From NCBI GenBank assembly GCA_018857735.1, contig JABMCL010002924.1, positions 62,001 to 126,000 on the forward strand: DNA of 64,000 bases, given 5' to 3'. Position numbers and translations under genes: made by a program. The notes below the pieces were generated by a model, which did no database searches, was not told the DNA's origin, and was given only the letters and a program-made list of their open reading frames with translations. This DNA is from Alviniconcha marisindica. Its lineage: Eukaryota; Mollusca; Gastropoda; Provannidae. Shown here piece by piece: positions 1 to 11,989 of this stretch (position 1 is the first letter of the stretch; every line of letters begins with the position of its first letter).

Positions 1-220
1 GATCCAGCGATGTGTGAGTGTGTCTGGTTGATGATGGTAGTGGTGTGTGTATGTAGGTTGGATGAGGAGTATCCGTGTGGGTGTGTATGTGTTTGGGTGT
101 CTGGGCTAGAGGGGACCTGTGATGATCTGTGTTATGGTGTGTTTTTTAAAATCCTGTATGTCTGTTTATTATTATGAGTTTAAATGCTTTTGACATTGCT
201 GTGATCTTCTTTTAACATAA
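1..220. other. GT-rich low-complexity DNA
   Basis: Loose TGTG-rich sequence that grades into AT-rich DNA. No exon, RNA or element is recognisable here. Confidence 0.5.
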
Positions 221-345
221 ATCTCAAACAAGAATGACTGCTAGCATTCTAAAACAAGATCCAAACTCATAAAAGGTTGAAAAGAATGCTATTTATTAGG
301 ACAAAATACGACATGCAAATTTTCAGGGTATTCCAAAGCTCTTCT
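221..345 (+). repeat. Dispersed repeat R1, copy 1
   Basis: This stretch is clearly similar to 28281-28390 on the same strand and to 37020-37140 on the opposite strand. The shared core includes CTAAAACAAGATCCAAAC followed by AAAAGGTT and, about 45 bases later, ATGCAAATT. Three copies in 64 kb mark it as an interspersed element. No termini or coding capacity were identified. Confidence 0.7.
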
Positions 346-605
346 GTGTGTGTGTAAAAGACGCAGAGGGATGCTGACTGGGAAAGTCTTGGGAGAATTC
401 AATGCTGCAATTATGCCAGCTGACAGAACTCAAGCAAACCAAGGAGTGGGAAAGGTATACCAATTCTGGTGTTACTCCTGCCAAAACAACTTCAGAAAGC
501 ATTGTCAAGAATGGCTAGCAGGGAAAACAGTCAGAGATCAAGCTTCTCATTCAAGAAAACACCAAACTGCAAGATCTCTTGGTGTACACTAATGGCACAC
601 TCCGA

Positions 606-1715
606 GCATTGCTTTCCAGCACCTTCCTCCAAACTCTGCCAGATTTGGTTACACTCTTTATCTCCGCGCAGCTGACCACTGATGCGGTCAGCGCCCCCCA
701 AAAGGTTTGGGTACTAATATGACTGTAAAAGCAACCTAGCACCCAAGCATACATGTAAACACCCCGGGTAAAAAAAGAAAAAATTAGAGTTTCATCTCGA
801 TTCAAACGATTTTAGTTTTATTTGAGCTGGCGTAAGCAACATGATCAGTTATAAAACAAATGTCTGATATATCTGAGTTGTTTGTAACAAACTTACTACT
901 GTTTGAGCTCCAACAAAAAACTGCTCGTTAGCTGACAGTTTTCTGGACCCTATGGCGTAACTAAATGCAGCAGTGGTTGAAGGAAGGATATCGTAAACCA
1001 GTGCTTGGAGTTTGCACTGATGGCTCCTTCACCAAAGACCAGTCATGGTGGGGTTTCACTGTCAAGCAAGGTGTGACCACCATTCATGAAGACAGTGCAG
1101 CCTATACAGTCTCAACCTCGAGCTTGACAATGGAGGTGGAAGCAGTCACCCATGCTGGATTGCCTGGATTGCCTTAAGAGCTGACAGTCAGACCACACAT
1201 AACAGCATCCTCACATATTCATTGAGCTTGCTACAAAAAGTGGAATGGGAAGCCCAGACTGGCATGTGTCAATGGTGGATATTCACCCTCAAAAACTCCT
1301 GTGGGTGTACTGCCCTGGACATGCCAGAGTGAAAGGAAATGACTGAGCACGTATGTTGTGGGCAAAGTAACCATTGAAAATGGCTTGCATCTCAGAAATC
1401 TGAAGTGTTTAGGAGCTTGAGACACTATCTGCAAGCACAATGCCAAGGACATCAAACCATTGGTCACCCGGAGGAGAGATGCGGAAAGAGGAAGCGCTCA
1501 ACAATCTTCCTTGAAAGGATGAGAAAGGGCTGTCATGAGTCAGATGAACATTGGAACCGTTGCAAAGGCAATGTTGGGGAAGCTTCTGAGAGTCAGGGTG
1601 GAACACATGTCAGCTTTTCCAAGTGCATAGATACCATGCTGAACCGAACTGACACAAGCTGAAACTGAATGATGTCCAGAGTGCTCATGCACAATCAACA
1701 AGGCCAGGTTCTACC
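606..1715 (+). mobile_element. Retroelement fragment with RNase H domain
   Basis: Positions 965-1177 are open for 70 residues and read as an RNase H domain. A CTDGS motif carries the first catalytic Asp and MEVEAVTHA carries the catalytic Glu. A DSQ-like segment just past 1180 fits the third acidic site in another frame. Downstream, 1300-1670 keeps CPGHARVKGND-like coding, which is the usual end of retroelement RNase H, but broken by frameshifts and stops. Non-coding sequence from about 606 to 1020 recurs at 45166-45570. It is therefore a worn member of a dispersed family; the exact class is uncertain. Confidence 0.65.
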
Positions 1716-1994
1716 ATGAAAAATCCAAACATTTGTATTTTTTAAAATTTGTTTGCACTATCATGTACTTTATTCACTCTGCTAACACTTCTGCATGATC
1801 TAATACTCCATAAACTTAACCAAAATGTGTTTATTAATGCATTTAATGTTAGGCTGTGATGGTTTGGCACTGGTTGTTTACTTCATTAGACTTCATTAAA
1901 TATGCACAACTTCTGAACTGCTGTAACTTCACTTCTAGTGTCTACAAAGGTCATTGAAGTACCAAAATAAAGGTCTGAGTCAGCTTCGTCTCAT

Positions 1995-3960
1995 TGTTTT
2001 CAACCCCAAAGCCAGTTAAAAGGAATATTTTGATTGGCTGTAAATGGCCGATGTACTGTGCTCGATTCAAATTCAACAATACACCTCATCAAACTACAGC
2101 TGCAGTCATGGGTCAAACAAAGGAAAAGAAAGCTGATCATCCCACAAAGCGAAAATGGAACAGAAATCAGCATACTGGTGCTTTGAAAAAGCAGAAGACC
2201 AGTAAGGATAAGTCAGTTTCTGTGCCTGAGTCTGTGACTGTCAGTGTCAATGAAACTGCGAACCACAACACATGTGCTTCTCAATCTCGTGAGACCAGCC
2301 ATGCGTGTGATGTCAGAATGTCTGCATCTAGTTCAAAACTGAAACAAGGTAAACCTGATGTTTTGTTTGACAAAGAGGAGAGTTTGACTGGATTTAGATT
2401 TGTGGACGTGGAATTGTTGATCCAGTTTGTTCAAAAGCTGTTGTATCCTGAATATAGGAAACCACTTGGTGAAAACAAAAGACGTTACTGAACACAGGAC
2501 TGACCAAGCATCAAAGGTTGTGTTCACCTGTCAATGCCAGCACAAAGTGGATTTGTTCACATCCAAGAAATGTGGAAAAGTGTATGAATCAAACAGGAGA
2601 TTTCCTCTGGCAATTTTTTCACTAGGCAAGAATGACAGTGGAGCAAAGCATTTCTTGAGCAACATGAACATGCCACCTCCACCACACAATAAAAGCTGGC
2701 AAAACCATCAGAAGCAAATCTTGAAATCAGTGTTGACAGTTGCAGCAGAATGTACATCTTGGGCTGTTGCAGAAGTGAAAACAGACAAAAGAACTGATGT
2801 GATTGTTTTTGTGGATGGTACCTGGCACAGACGTTGTTTCAGTAGTAAAAATGGTGTGATGGCTGTGCTGTCAGTAAATGGACCAAACTCCAAAGTCATT
2901 GACACTGTTACACTTTCTAATTATTGCGATGCATGTGCAAAGGGGAAAAAGAGACTGGGTGCAGATGCATTTGAGCACTGGTACATTAAGCACTGTGCTG
3001 ATAAAAAGTGTGCAAAGAACCACACTGGTTCTGCTGGCAGCATGGAGCCAGAGGGTGCTGAAACAATATTCCGCCGTTCAGAAGAGCAGCATGGTCTGCG
3101 GTACACTCAGTACCTGGGAGCTCAGAAGGTGACAACAAGTCATTCTCCAGGATCAAAAACACTGATCTGCCCATCTATGAGAAGTAGTGGTCTCCAAACT
3201 GGAATGCTGTGGTCATGTACAGAAACTTATGGGTCGACAGCTGACCAACAAAGTGAATGAACTTAAAACGACAACTTTCAGCCCCACGGAAAGCAAGTGA
3301 AAGGAACTGGTGGCAGAGGGGGTCTAAAAAGGACTGGTATTTTGAATATTCAGGGACATTTTGGTGCAGCCATCAGAAGCTGTGCCGGAAATGTGTGTGC
3401 TATGAAGAAGGCAGTTATGGCAATTTGGGAGCACAGGAACAAGCAGCATAACAACTGTGGTCAGTGGTGTCCTGCTAAGAAATGGAACGGCGGTGACCCA
3501 GATAAGAACTCCCCCCCCCCCCCCCCCCTCCCCCATGTGACAAAGGCCATCAAACCAGTGTTTTACACCCTGTCTGATGATTCTCTGCTCCAGAAATGTG
3601 TTCATGGAGGCACACTGAACACAAATGAATCTTTCCACCACTTGATCTGGGAGTGGAGCCCGAAAACAATGTTCTGTGGGCATGGTCGTACTGAACTGGC
3701 TGTAGCAGATGCCACTGTAGTATATAAGATTATAAAGATGGAGAAATTAAAAGAAAAGGCATTTTCCTGCATCTAGGAATAGAAGCTGGACATTATGCAG
3801 CAAAGTGTTTTGAAAAACTAGACTGTGCCAGGATCTGCAAAGCTGGACAGCAGGGAACTGAAGCAGCAAAATAACAGCAGCAGCAGTGTTCAGTGGACAG
3901 AGCTCGGCTTGGTGTTGATACTGAGGAACATTATCTGTCTGATGGCCATGAATAGATCGA
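1995..3960 (+). mobile_element. Decayed Mutator-like transposase
   Basis: A Lys-rich N-terminus (from an ATG near 2109) passes by frameshift near 2430-2490 into a 277-codon frame (2427-3260) and then into 3297-3776. Motifs typical of animal Mutator-like transposases are visible: VDGTWHRRCFSSKNG with the first acidic catalytic site, a Cys-rich CDAC and CADKKCAKN segment, GSAGSMEPEGA, and the second GD acidic site near 3130, now in a shifted frame. The C-terminal NESFHHLIW stretch fits the same family. A cytosine run at 3511-3529 lies inside the coding region, and several frame breaks make it a pseudogene. Terminal repeats were not located. Confidence 0.82.
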
Positions 3961-3989
3961 AATAAGTGCATTTTGACTGCCACAATGCC

Positions 3990-4825
3990 CTGGCATCAAT
4001 ACTAACATCAATAATGAGCATGTGCATGAGATTGCAATTTTTTTAACAATTTACTAAACATAATTTAATCATAATGCTTTCTCGGCCATTTTCTCAAAAG
4101 TGCATTTCTGGCCATGTGCAGCACTGATGTCATGATATTTCCAAAACTGTTCATCAGAATGTCTTGAAATTTGTCACACATAGTTTTCATGCTGCTGTTG
4201 CTGTTTTGTACCTCCAGCTCAGCTCTAGCTGTGGTCTTACTCTTAGTGTATTTATTAAAAACCAACATTTTAATTGTGTTACATAATCACAAAATCAACC
4301 TATTAGTAAATCCATGGTAATGGTGATGAAACATCCAAGATGCATCTAATATAAATGTCTGTGCCAAATTTCAAACTTGTGTGATGAATACTTTTTACAA
4401 TATCTTGACAACCCTTACCCAACCATTTTCAGAAGTGACTTTTGGTATTACATAATTAATTAATTATTTCTGTTATTTGTGTTGATTGACTGAACTGACA
4501 CAGGTGTAAAATGGCACGGAGTAACAACACAAATTTGTCTGTGTGCAAATAGGTAAATAGAGAGCTATGTGTTTTGTGAGATAGGAGGAGGAGAGTTATG
4601 AGCATGGTACACTGTTCAGCCTAGTTTGGTTAGTATTCATCATAGAGAAAGTAATAAAAATGATGGTTGTGACACTGTGCCTAAAAGTAATGTAAAAGAG
4701 TATTTATTAAGTGCTTACACCTCATTCTCATGCCCAAAGTGCACAATACAAAAATGGTAGGGCTGACAGAGATGCACAGAGCCAAGAGAACAATGAAATC
4801 CTAAACACTTCATTCACTGTACAAC
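3990..4825. other. AT-rich spacer, no feature seen
   Basis: Between the Mutator relic and the CA tract. Short frames here have no recognisable content. Confidence 0.5.
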
Positions 4826-4830
4826 TACAA

Positions 4831-4876
4831 CACACAAACACACACACACACACACACATGCTTGTATGCATGCACT

Positions 4877-4966
<90 letters not shown>
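4831..4966. repeat. (CA)n microsatellite, two blocks
   Basis: A short CA tract near 4837-4858 and a long uninterrupted one at about 4878-4966. The long Thr-His and Cys-Val frames here are translation artefacts. Confidence 0.97.
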
Positions 4967-4970
<4 letters not shown>

Positions 4971-4984
4971 TAAGCCATACACAG

Positions 4985-5600
4985 TCCACAGACCTGGAAA
5001 GCCATGACATCAAACATAGTTTCCAACTTAGGTGTCTCTCTTGATCCCACTCTCTCTTTCCAACAGCAAATCTCCACCATTTGTCAGCTATGTGATCTGG
5101 AACTGTGGATGAGTGCAATATGCCATTATCTCTCAGAAGATGTCACCCAAAAACTACTGTGTGTACTAGTTTACTGCAACTCACTTTTGGCAGGCTGTGC
5201 TAGGTATCTTCTTTCTAATTTTCAAAAGGTATGGAACAATACTGCCAGACTCATTTTCAGAACTTCCAGTGCACCTATGTCACACATATGCTTTATTTTC
5301 TTCACTAGCTTCCTGTTGAGCAGTGGATCGAATACATATTTTCTTTTCTTTAAGATCATCTCTCATCTGCCTTTCAGACCCTCTGCATCTTTACACTCCT
5401 TTGCAGCAGTTCTGCTCTTCTGCAAACACCTGAGTGTTAGGAAATGCCATCCTTCCACACTAAGTCCAGTGGTCAGCAGTTTTTCTCTTTTTAGGCTCCA
5501 GCTGTCTGGAACCAACTCCCTGTTTCTTTCCATCATACCACCTCAGTCAGTTCTTTCAAATCTTCCTTGAAAACCTCTTTTCAAAACCTTTTTTTTAGTC
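4985..5600 (+). mobile_element. LINE fragment, C-terminal end of reverse transcriptase
   Basis: The frame at 5004-5570 reads NLGVSLDPTLSFQQQI, then a tract like HYLSEDVTQKLL and LVYCNSLLAGC. These are the thumb and C-terminal motifs of CR1/L2-like non-LTR retrotransposons. It ends with LSNLP near 5570, followed by GA and GT/CA repeats at 5629-5690. The 5' side is truncated flush with the CA microsatellite. No catalytic core remains. Confidence 0.85.
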
Positions 5601-6012
5601 CTATTGTCCTAAAGTACATATGTGTGTGTATGAGAGAGAGAGAGAGAGAGAGGGGGTGTGTGTGCGTGCGTGCACGCACACACACGTGCATGTGCATAGC
5701 ATTGAATCTTTGTTGCAAATATATGTTTAAAGATTTGTAAGTTCTTAGGGCCTGTGTGGATTAGGTGCTCTAAAAACACCCTTAGTACTAACTAAGCATA
5801 CTGCAGGGGGTATTCTGCCATACAAGGTGACAAACCTTGTACATAAGAAGCAAAATTGCTTATACTATCTTTCTGGAAGATTTGAAATGCTTTCAGCTTT
5901 ATGTGGTATTTGTAATGGTATTTCAGCTTTGCATGATATTTGTAATGGTGTTGTAATGGTATTTCAGTTATTTATTTGATTAACGGAACTTTCTTTTTAT
6001 AACATTGTGCAG

Positions 6013-6112
6013 AAACTATGGCATGGGTGACACAGACTGCCTTTTGGACATGAAACCACTGAAGCACCAGAACTGTGAATTTACCATAACAGTTGGCAAG
6101 CACAAAGCTACG
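6013..6112 (+). CDS. DGCR8: DGCR8/Pasha exon: start of second dsRNA-binding domain
   Basis: DGCR8 is the RNA-binding partner of Drosha in the nuclear Microprocessor, which cuts primary microRNA hairpins. This exon follows a TTGTGCAG acceptor at 6005-6012 and ends at a GTGAGT donor (6113). It starts with one base of a split codon and then has 33 codons beginning NYGMGDTDCLLDM and ending TVGKHKAT. The GMGDT block and the GKH turn align with the start of dsRNA-binding domain 2 in vertebrate DGCR8. The preceding exon is not visible between 1 and 6010, so the gene is cut by the left edge of the window. The five exons found all join in frame, phase 0 after this one. Confidence 0.9.
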
Positions 6113-7000
6113 GTGAGTTTTATTAGAAATCAACCAAACTAAGTTATTGAATATTAGGATAGTTGATTGCTAATGCTAGAGATAGGCTGACAGCTTTATT
6201 CCAACTCACTTCAGATACACATTTGTTCCAGTGAAGCTAAACATCAGAATACACTTTTGTATGTACTGGGTACTACAGGGTAGTGTACCCAAACATCAAG
6301 GTACATACATATTGTTTGTATGTGGTCGTGTTCAAGCTAGAACAAGTTTTGATGAAGTTAGAATATGTTCTCTGCACCATAATGTGACCATTGAATTTTA
6401 CATTCATTTCTCTTCTGAGCTTCCAGTCAGTGTGTGGAAAAATGGTGAAAGAAAGTTATTACCATTCAAATGTTTCTTTTTCCAATTAGTGTGGTAAGAA
6501 ACATGAATTGCAGGCAAAGTTAAATGAGTGTCAAATTTACTGACAAAACTGTTCAATAGACGGATCTTTGGAAAAGCTGGGCAGAGCATGTGGTCAGTAA
6601 ACTCAGGCACTCCAATAAGGAGGACTTGGTTGGACACAGTGAGTGTTGACTCGGGGGAGTGTAGTATTGGGGACTAGTGGCAACAAGCAGGTGTTAGTAT
6701 GATCTTTGAAAAACAAAATATGCCAATGTCTGAATCTAGCTTGGTTATATTCTGGCTCCATTGAAAACTGGGCTTTTTTAACACAGTGATTTAGTTTCAC
6801 CTTGCTGAAATGTTGCTACTGTGTACTTGTAATTTGTTTTGTAAGTTTCTCTGAAATATTTTTGACAGTGGATCATTGATTGTCTGTACCTGTATGTTGG
6901 GCTTTTGATCAAAAGATCAGCATTTTGCATGCATCACTTTGCCATGAGCATTATAGTTTTATACATACAGTTTTAGTTTATTAGTTTTCATTTACTCTCC
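6113..7000 (+). other. DGCR8 intron, 5' part, unique sequence
   Basis: No exon or element recognised. Short frames at 6231-6800 show no family similarity. Confidence 0.5.
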
Positions 7001-7044
7001 CCCCCCCCCCCCCCCCCCGCCCCCTTCTACATATATAGGTACAA

Positions 7045-7090
<46 letters not shown>

Positions 7091-7092
7091 CT

Positions 7093-7143
<51 letters not shown>

Positions 7144-7187
7144 CTCGCTCTACAATACTTGTAAAATAAATTTTCGAGTTCGAGTTT

Positions 7188-7239
<52 letters not shown>

Positions 7240-7257
7240 AATACTTGTAAAATAAAG

Positions 7258-7288
<31 letters not shown>
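7001..7288. repeat. Composite C-run and CA/CT microsatellites
   Basis: A cytosine run (about 7001-7018) is followed by CA at about 7047-7086 and CT blocks at 7087-7141, 7185-7238 and 7258-7272, then CA. A short unit containing ACAATACTTGTAAAATAAA occurs twice between the CT blocks (about 7152 and 7237), so the array grew by duplicating a mixed unit. Confidence 0.93.
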
Positions 7289-7387
7289 GACATGTGTGAA
7301 CTGACATGTTGGGATTGAAATGGTGACATAATGCTTGATGCTTAATGCTTGATGATGTTTGCATTAAATCCTCCGACTGACTGGGGT

Positions 7388-7416
7388 GGGGGGGGGGGGG
7401 GGGGGGGGGGGGGGGT
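7388..7416. repeat. Guanine homopolymer run
   Basis: An almost uninterrupted G run of about 27 bases. Its length is probably not exact in the assembly. Confidence 0.9.
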
Positions 7417-10400
7417 CCAAATCTCAGAATAACACCACATCATTGTAAAGATGTCCAAGGAAAAAAGTTACATAGAACATGATGTAGCCTACTACTTTCG
7501 CAGTGCTGTTTCTAGATGTGAAATGTTTCAGATACTAAAATGTCTACAGGCAGACTGACATGTTAGTGCACAGACTGACACATGCATACATGCTAGCACA
7601 CAGACTGACATGCCACAGCACACAAACATGTTCATGCGCATGTGTGCCTTACTAACCAAGTTATTGCTTGACAGGATTTTTATAATATCCCTGAGCCACT
7701 ACAAATGCTAAATTGATCTTCTCTTGACTGGGTTTTGCATACTGCTGAGCCATACTGACCCACCCATTCCAGCTAATTGATAGTACAGCAATCTACCATT
7801 TTTCAAATAAAAAGAAGCTGAAATCAAAGGTGACCCTAATGGTCCTTGTTGAGGGCTCGTCCTCTGCCACATTGCCATATCTGCCAGTATACATGCACAT
7901 TCTGCAGATTCAGCCTAATAGTAATACGCCCTAAATTGAAATTCATAACAAAGAAAGCACCAATGTGTCCAATGTCTTGAACAATAAAATTACCGAGGTT
8001 CCTTTACAAAGCATAATTGATTTCAAAATTGACTTGACCTAAAAGAAAATTAAACTAGCCAATACCTAGCCGTAGTCCAGATACATACATTATGTAATTC
8101 TGGTTTTTAAAGAAAGAAAGAAAAAGAAATAAGAGTTTACAATAACTTCACAATTGTATGCATAGTCTGTTCATAGAGGTCATTTGGCCACGGCTTTGTC
8201 CAAATAAAAGAGAACAAAACTTTTAAAACCTCAAGTCTGAGAAGGGAACAAAACTTTCAAAACCTGACCTGTCATAGGATAGGATTTGATACTTATGATA
8301 CCATTGTTGGGTTAGTCAGGGTTTTGGAAAATGCTGGCATCTGTTATTTCAAGTATCTTTTCCTACTAAAGGTTGTTTAAACTACATTTTCAGCTGTGTC
8401 CATTATTAGATTGTGAATCATTTTTGTGAGAAACAAAAAAAGAAGCTTCTAAAATGCATTTGTTTTGTGCCATTTTCATCCTGTAATACAGTGTAAATGG
8501 TGCAACAATTTGATCTTCATTTTGTGTTTATTGGAACTTCAGTTTAAGATAGCTACTTTCTTTTAAAAGGTTTATTACACATTACAACTCTTATTAGAAG
8601 GCAACCAAGAGACTATCCAGATTCACCCAGAAACAAATGTAACATAAATATCAAAGCATAAAAGTTTTAAAAAATTGATTATGCTGCTCTGGTGTTGAAT
8701 GTGACATTTTCTGATGAAATGTTTTCATTTTCTTCATGACCCATGTTGCAGCTTTGACATCACATGATTCTTTATGTTTGCAGCTATAAAATTCCTTAAC
8801 TGCACTCCATTAGATGGAATTTTACTCCCCCATTTTATTCCCCAAAAGAACACCTCACTGGAGTAATCTCCCCACAGAAACTTTCTTTTTCTAAGTAGCT
8901 GTACATTATATCAAACTATTAGCATTTTCCCCGATCTCCAAAAATGTCAGTAAAAGCAAACAGCTAAAGTTGTAGGAGGCTTTCATAAATGGTTTTAGCA
9001 AATTTGCATTTTTTAGAAACACATCAACTTTGCAATGGTAAAAAGTTCAAAATGACTTTTAAAAAAAAGTTGTTTTTAGTCAATGATTTCACGTACCCAG
9101 AGTAAATAAAAACAACAGACACCATATTGTGTTCAATTGTGCAACCACTGTACCTTTTAGACTTGGATATCAGTAAGATATATTATTATATATATATGAT
9201 TTAGTCCCAAAAGGGTGACAAGAAAAAAGGACAGAGGTACTAGAAAATAAATTTGACAGGATGTGAGTGAGAAATGCTTTTTTTGAATGAACACAGTGAA
9301 GTCATCCACCAGTGGGGGGAAGGAGTGCTGCTCTTCGTTCCTGAGAAATTTGACTTTCATTTGATTTGTGACAATATGTTGAACATTATACATTACAACA
9401 AGCCCACTCACTGTGCTGCTAATCATGCAGTTAAGGGAAAAACCCAACTGATCTTACAAGATGTGATCCACATGAGTATTACCAAATGAGTGGTTTTTGT
9501 GTCACACAGAAGGCATGCTATGCAGGGTTTGTTGAAATAGTTGTTCAATGTACAGCCAATCTTGAAATTTTTAAATGAATAAAAAGCAAAAATTTTTGAA
9601 ACATAAACAGTTATTCTTTAATAAACAAATGTGACAAGGAAGATTTGATGTTTTTTCCCTTTAATTTAATTTCTTGACATAAACAGCAAATGATGTAAAA
9701 ATGTGTCATACATTACTATTTCAACAAGATGTGCAATGTTGTTTTTTCTTGATAAAAATGAAAATCAGTAATTTTTTATTACTGTAAAGTATAAAGAAAA
9801 CTATTTCCTTTGGGTTTTTGGAAATTTTTTGGGATAAATGTTAATGAAAACTTTACTTTTTTTTTAAACAAAATTTTACTTTTTAAAAAACAATTTTTTG
9901 AAGAGAAAAGCGCAAGAAGGTGAGGCAACTTTTCTGGGGGCACGGAAAACCTACGCCCGCCCTGCTTTTTTGGTCAGGCCCGGTACCTGGCAAAAAAGTT
10001 AACGAGTGAAAAAATTAATAAAATAAAATATTAAAAATAAAATAAATATTTAAATAAATAAAAAAAAAAAACCCAAAGAAAATGCTTTTAAGATCAGCCC
10101 CTTACTTTTAGAACTCTGGAAGGCAGACAGGCTGGTCACTATAATTTTTTGCGTTATTATTTCCACAGTTTGTGTTGTAATCATAATGTTCAACACCTAA
10201 CTTAGATTTTAACCCCGTGTAAATCAATGTCACCAATTGATGATTTTTTTGAAGAGAGTTGTAAAAAAAGAACTGCTTAAAGGGCAAAAAAAATGTAAAG
10301 AGACAATGAATATAGTTTATAACCAATCTGCTGTCGCACATTAGATTTCAACACGCACCCATGTTGTAAGAAACTCGTGAAAAAAAATTTTACAAAGCAT

Positions 10401-11255
10401 CTGAACAAATTTTAGATTGACAACATAACAAAAACTTGTTCTGTATGCTAACATTCCGATACTTTTAAAAGATTCAGCATAATATAAATATTTTATAACC
10501 GTAAGATTTGACTAAATCTCTGATGAACGTTTAAATTATGTTTAAATTTTACAGTCTTCAAAAATGTTACCACACACCTTCGATATCAAACATCTCTTCC
10601 TGTGGGCCCTGTGTGCCAAACAAAGACCCAGATGTGAACAGACAACCGGAGAGTGCAAAAGGGAAACCTTTTTTTTTTTCCTTTGCTTGTTTTAAACTAA
10701 TATTTGTTTAACGTTATTTCTTGCAACAATTTTATGAAGAATGGCAAAATCTATTTTAAACATTTGACATTTGGCAGTAAAATAAAACATTGGTGCCAGA
10801 TGCAGTGACGTACCACAGTGATTGGAGTAAAGTTTCGATGAAAGAGAAAATCAGTTCTTCACTAGATTGTCTGCAGATGCTGGTCATGAAACATTTCAAC
10901 ACACATAATGTTCAACGAGGGAATTTGGAGCCTCTAACTCAAAACAAAACTTAGTGATAATCAATTTTTTTGCATGTGTAAAGCGAAACTCCTCTTGCAA
11001 ATCGGTAAATGAGGTAATGTTTTTATTTTTCAAGTGAATGAAAGCATCGGAAGCACTCACCGGAGCGGTCCGTTTCAGGGTCGAATTGTGGTGCTTTTTT
11101 TATTTTAAAAATAATATTTCTCCAGCGCTCCAGATTTGGGTCATAGGTTTAGGAACTGACCTTTGAAGAAACAAAGCAACAACAAGACAAATGTTTGAAA
11201 CAGATTTTATTGACAGCAAAAATCGACCCCCCAAATTTCGCACCTTTTTGGGATA
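7417..11255 (+). other. DGCR8 intron, AT-rich interior
   Basis: No exon, RNA gene or transposon could be supported. The stretch 9540-10520 is especially A/T rich with many homopolymer runs. Confidence 0.5.
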
Positions 11256-11324
11256 AGTCATATTGTGTGTGGGGGGGTGTGTGTGTGGGGGTGTGGGGTG
11301 TGTGTGTGTGTGGTGGGGAGAAGA

Positions 11325-11560
11325 AAAACTTTATTACACAAGGATAAAGATTTTAAACACAAGTTTGGGTTTTTTTCAAATCTGTCCCTGATGACAAACA
11401 CGCAACACTCAAAATTTAAACAAGAATACAAAAAATTGCAGCAAACTAAAAACATCTTTAGGACAAAGCAAAAAATTATTCTGTCTAAAATTCGCAACAA
11501 CAAAAAAAGTGAGACAGATGCTGATCTGAATTTTCAGGGAGAGAGAGAAAAAAATTTTAA
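11325..11560. repeat. Dispersed repeat R2, copy 1
   Basis: This matches 37515-37760 over about 240 bases. Shared blocks are CTTTATTACACA, then GGATAAAGATTT, CAAATCTGTCCCTGATGACAA and CAACACTCAA, later CTGTCTAAAA and GAGAGAGA. The opening resembles the reversed 3' tail of a non-LTR element. It is flanked by GTGT repeats (11265-11312) upstream, and by (TAA)n at 11595-11620 and (CA)n at 11752-11786 downstream. Confidence 0.75.
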
Positions 11561-11749
11561 AAGAATAAAAAAGGACAGAATGAAGTTTTCCGTCTAATAA
11601 TAATAATAATAATAATAATGGAAATTTTTAAAGCCACCCCCCCGGCCCCGACAAGCATAAAATAAATGTACATCAAGGGGAAAAAAGTTAAAAAAAAGAA
11701 GAAATATCACAAGGGCCTTAAAAAAGATCACAGACCCCCACCCACCAAC

Positions 11750-11788
<39 letters not shown>

Positions 11789-11989
11789 ACAGATGATAAG
11801 ATGAAGGACAATGTGGTTAATGAAATATTGAGAAGAGAAATGTCGAGTTGGTTTGAAGGAAGAGAATGCAGAGTGCCTGATGTTTGGGGAGATTTTTCAG
11901 ATGGGGGGCCAAAATGTGAGAAAGTGCGAAAGCCATGGGTTTTCGTTTGGGGAAACCGGATTTTGAGCATGCATGTCTGACGAAGAGCG

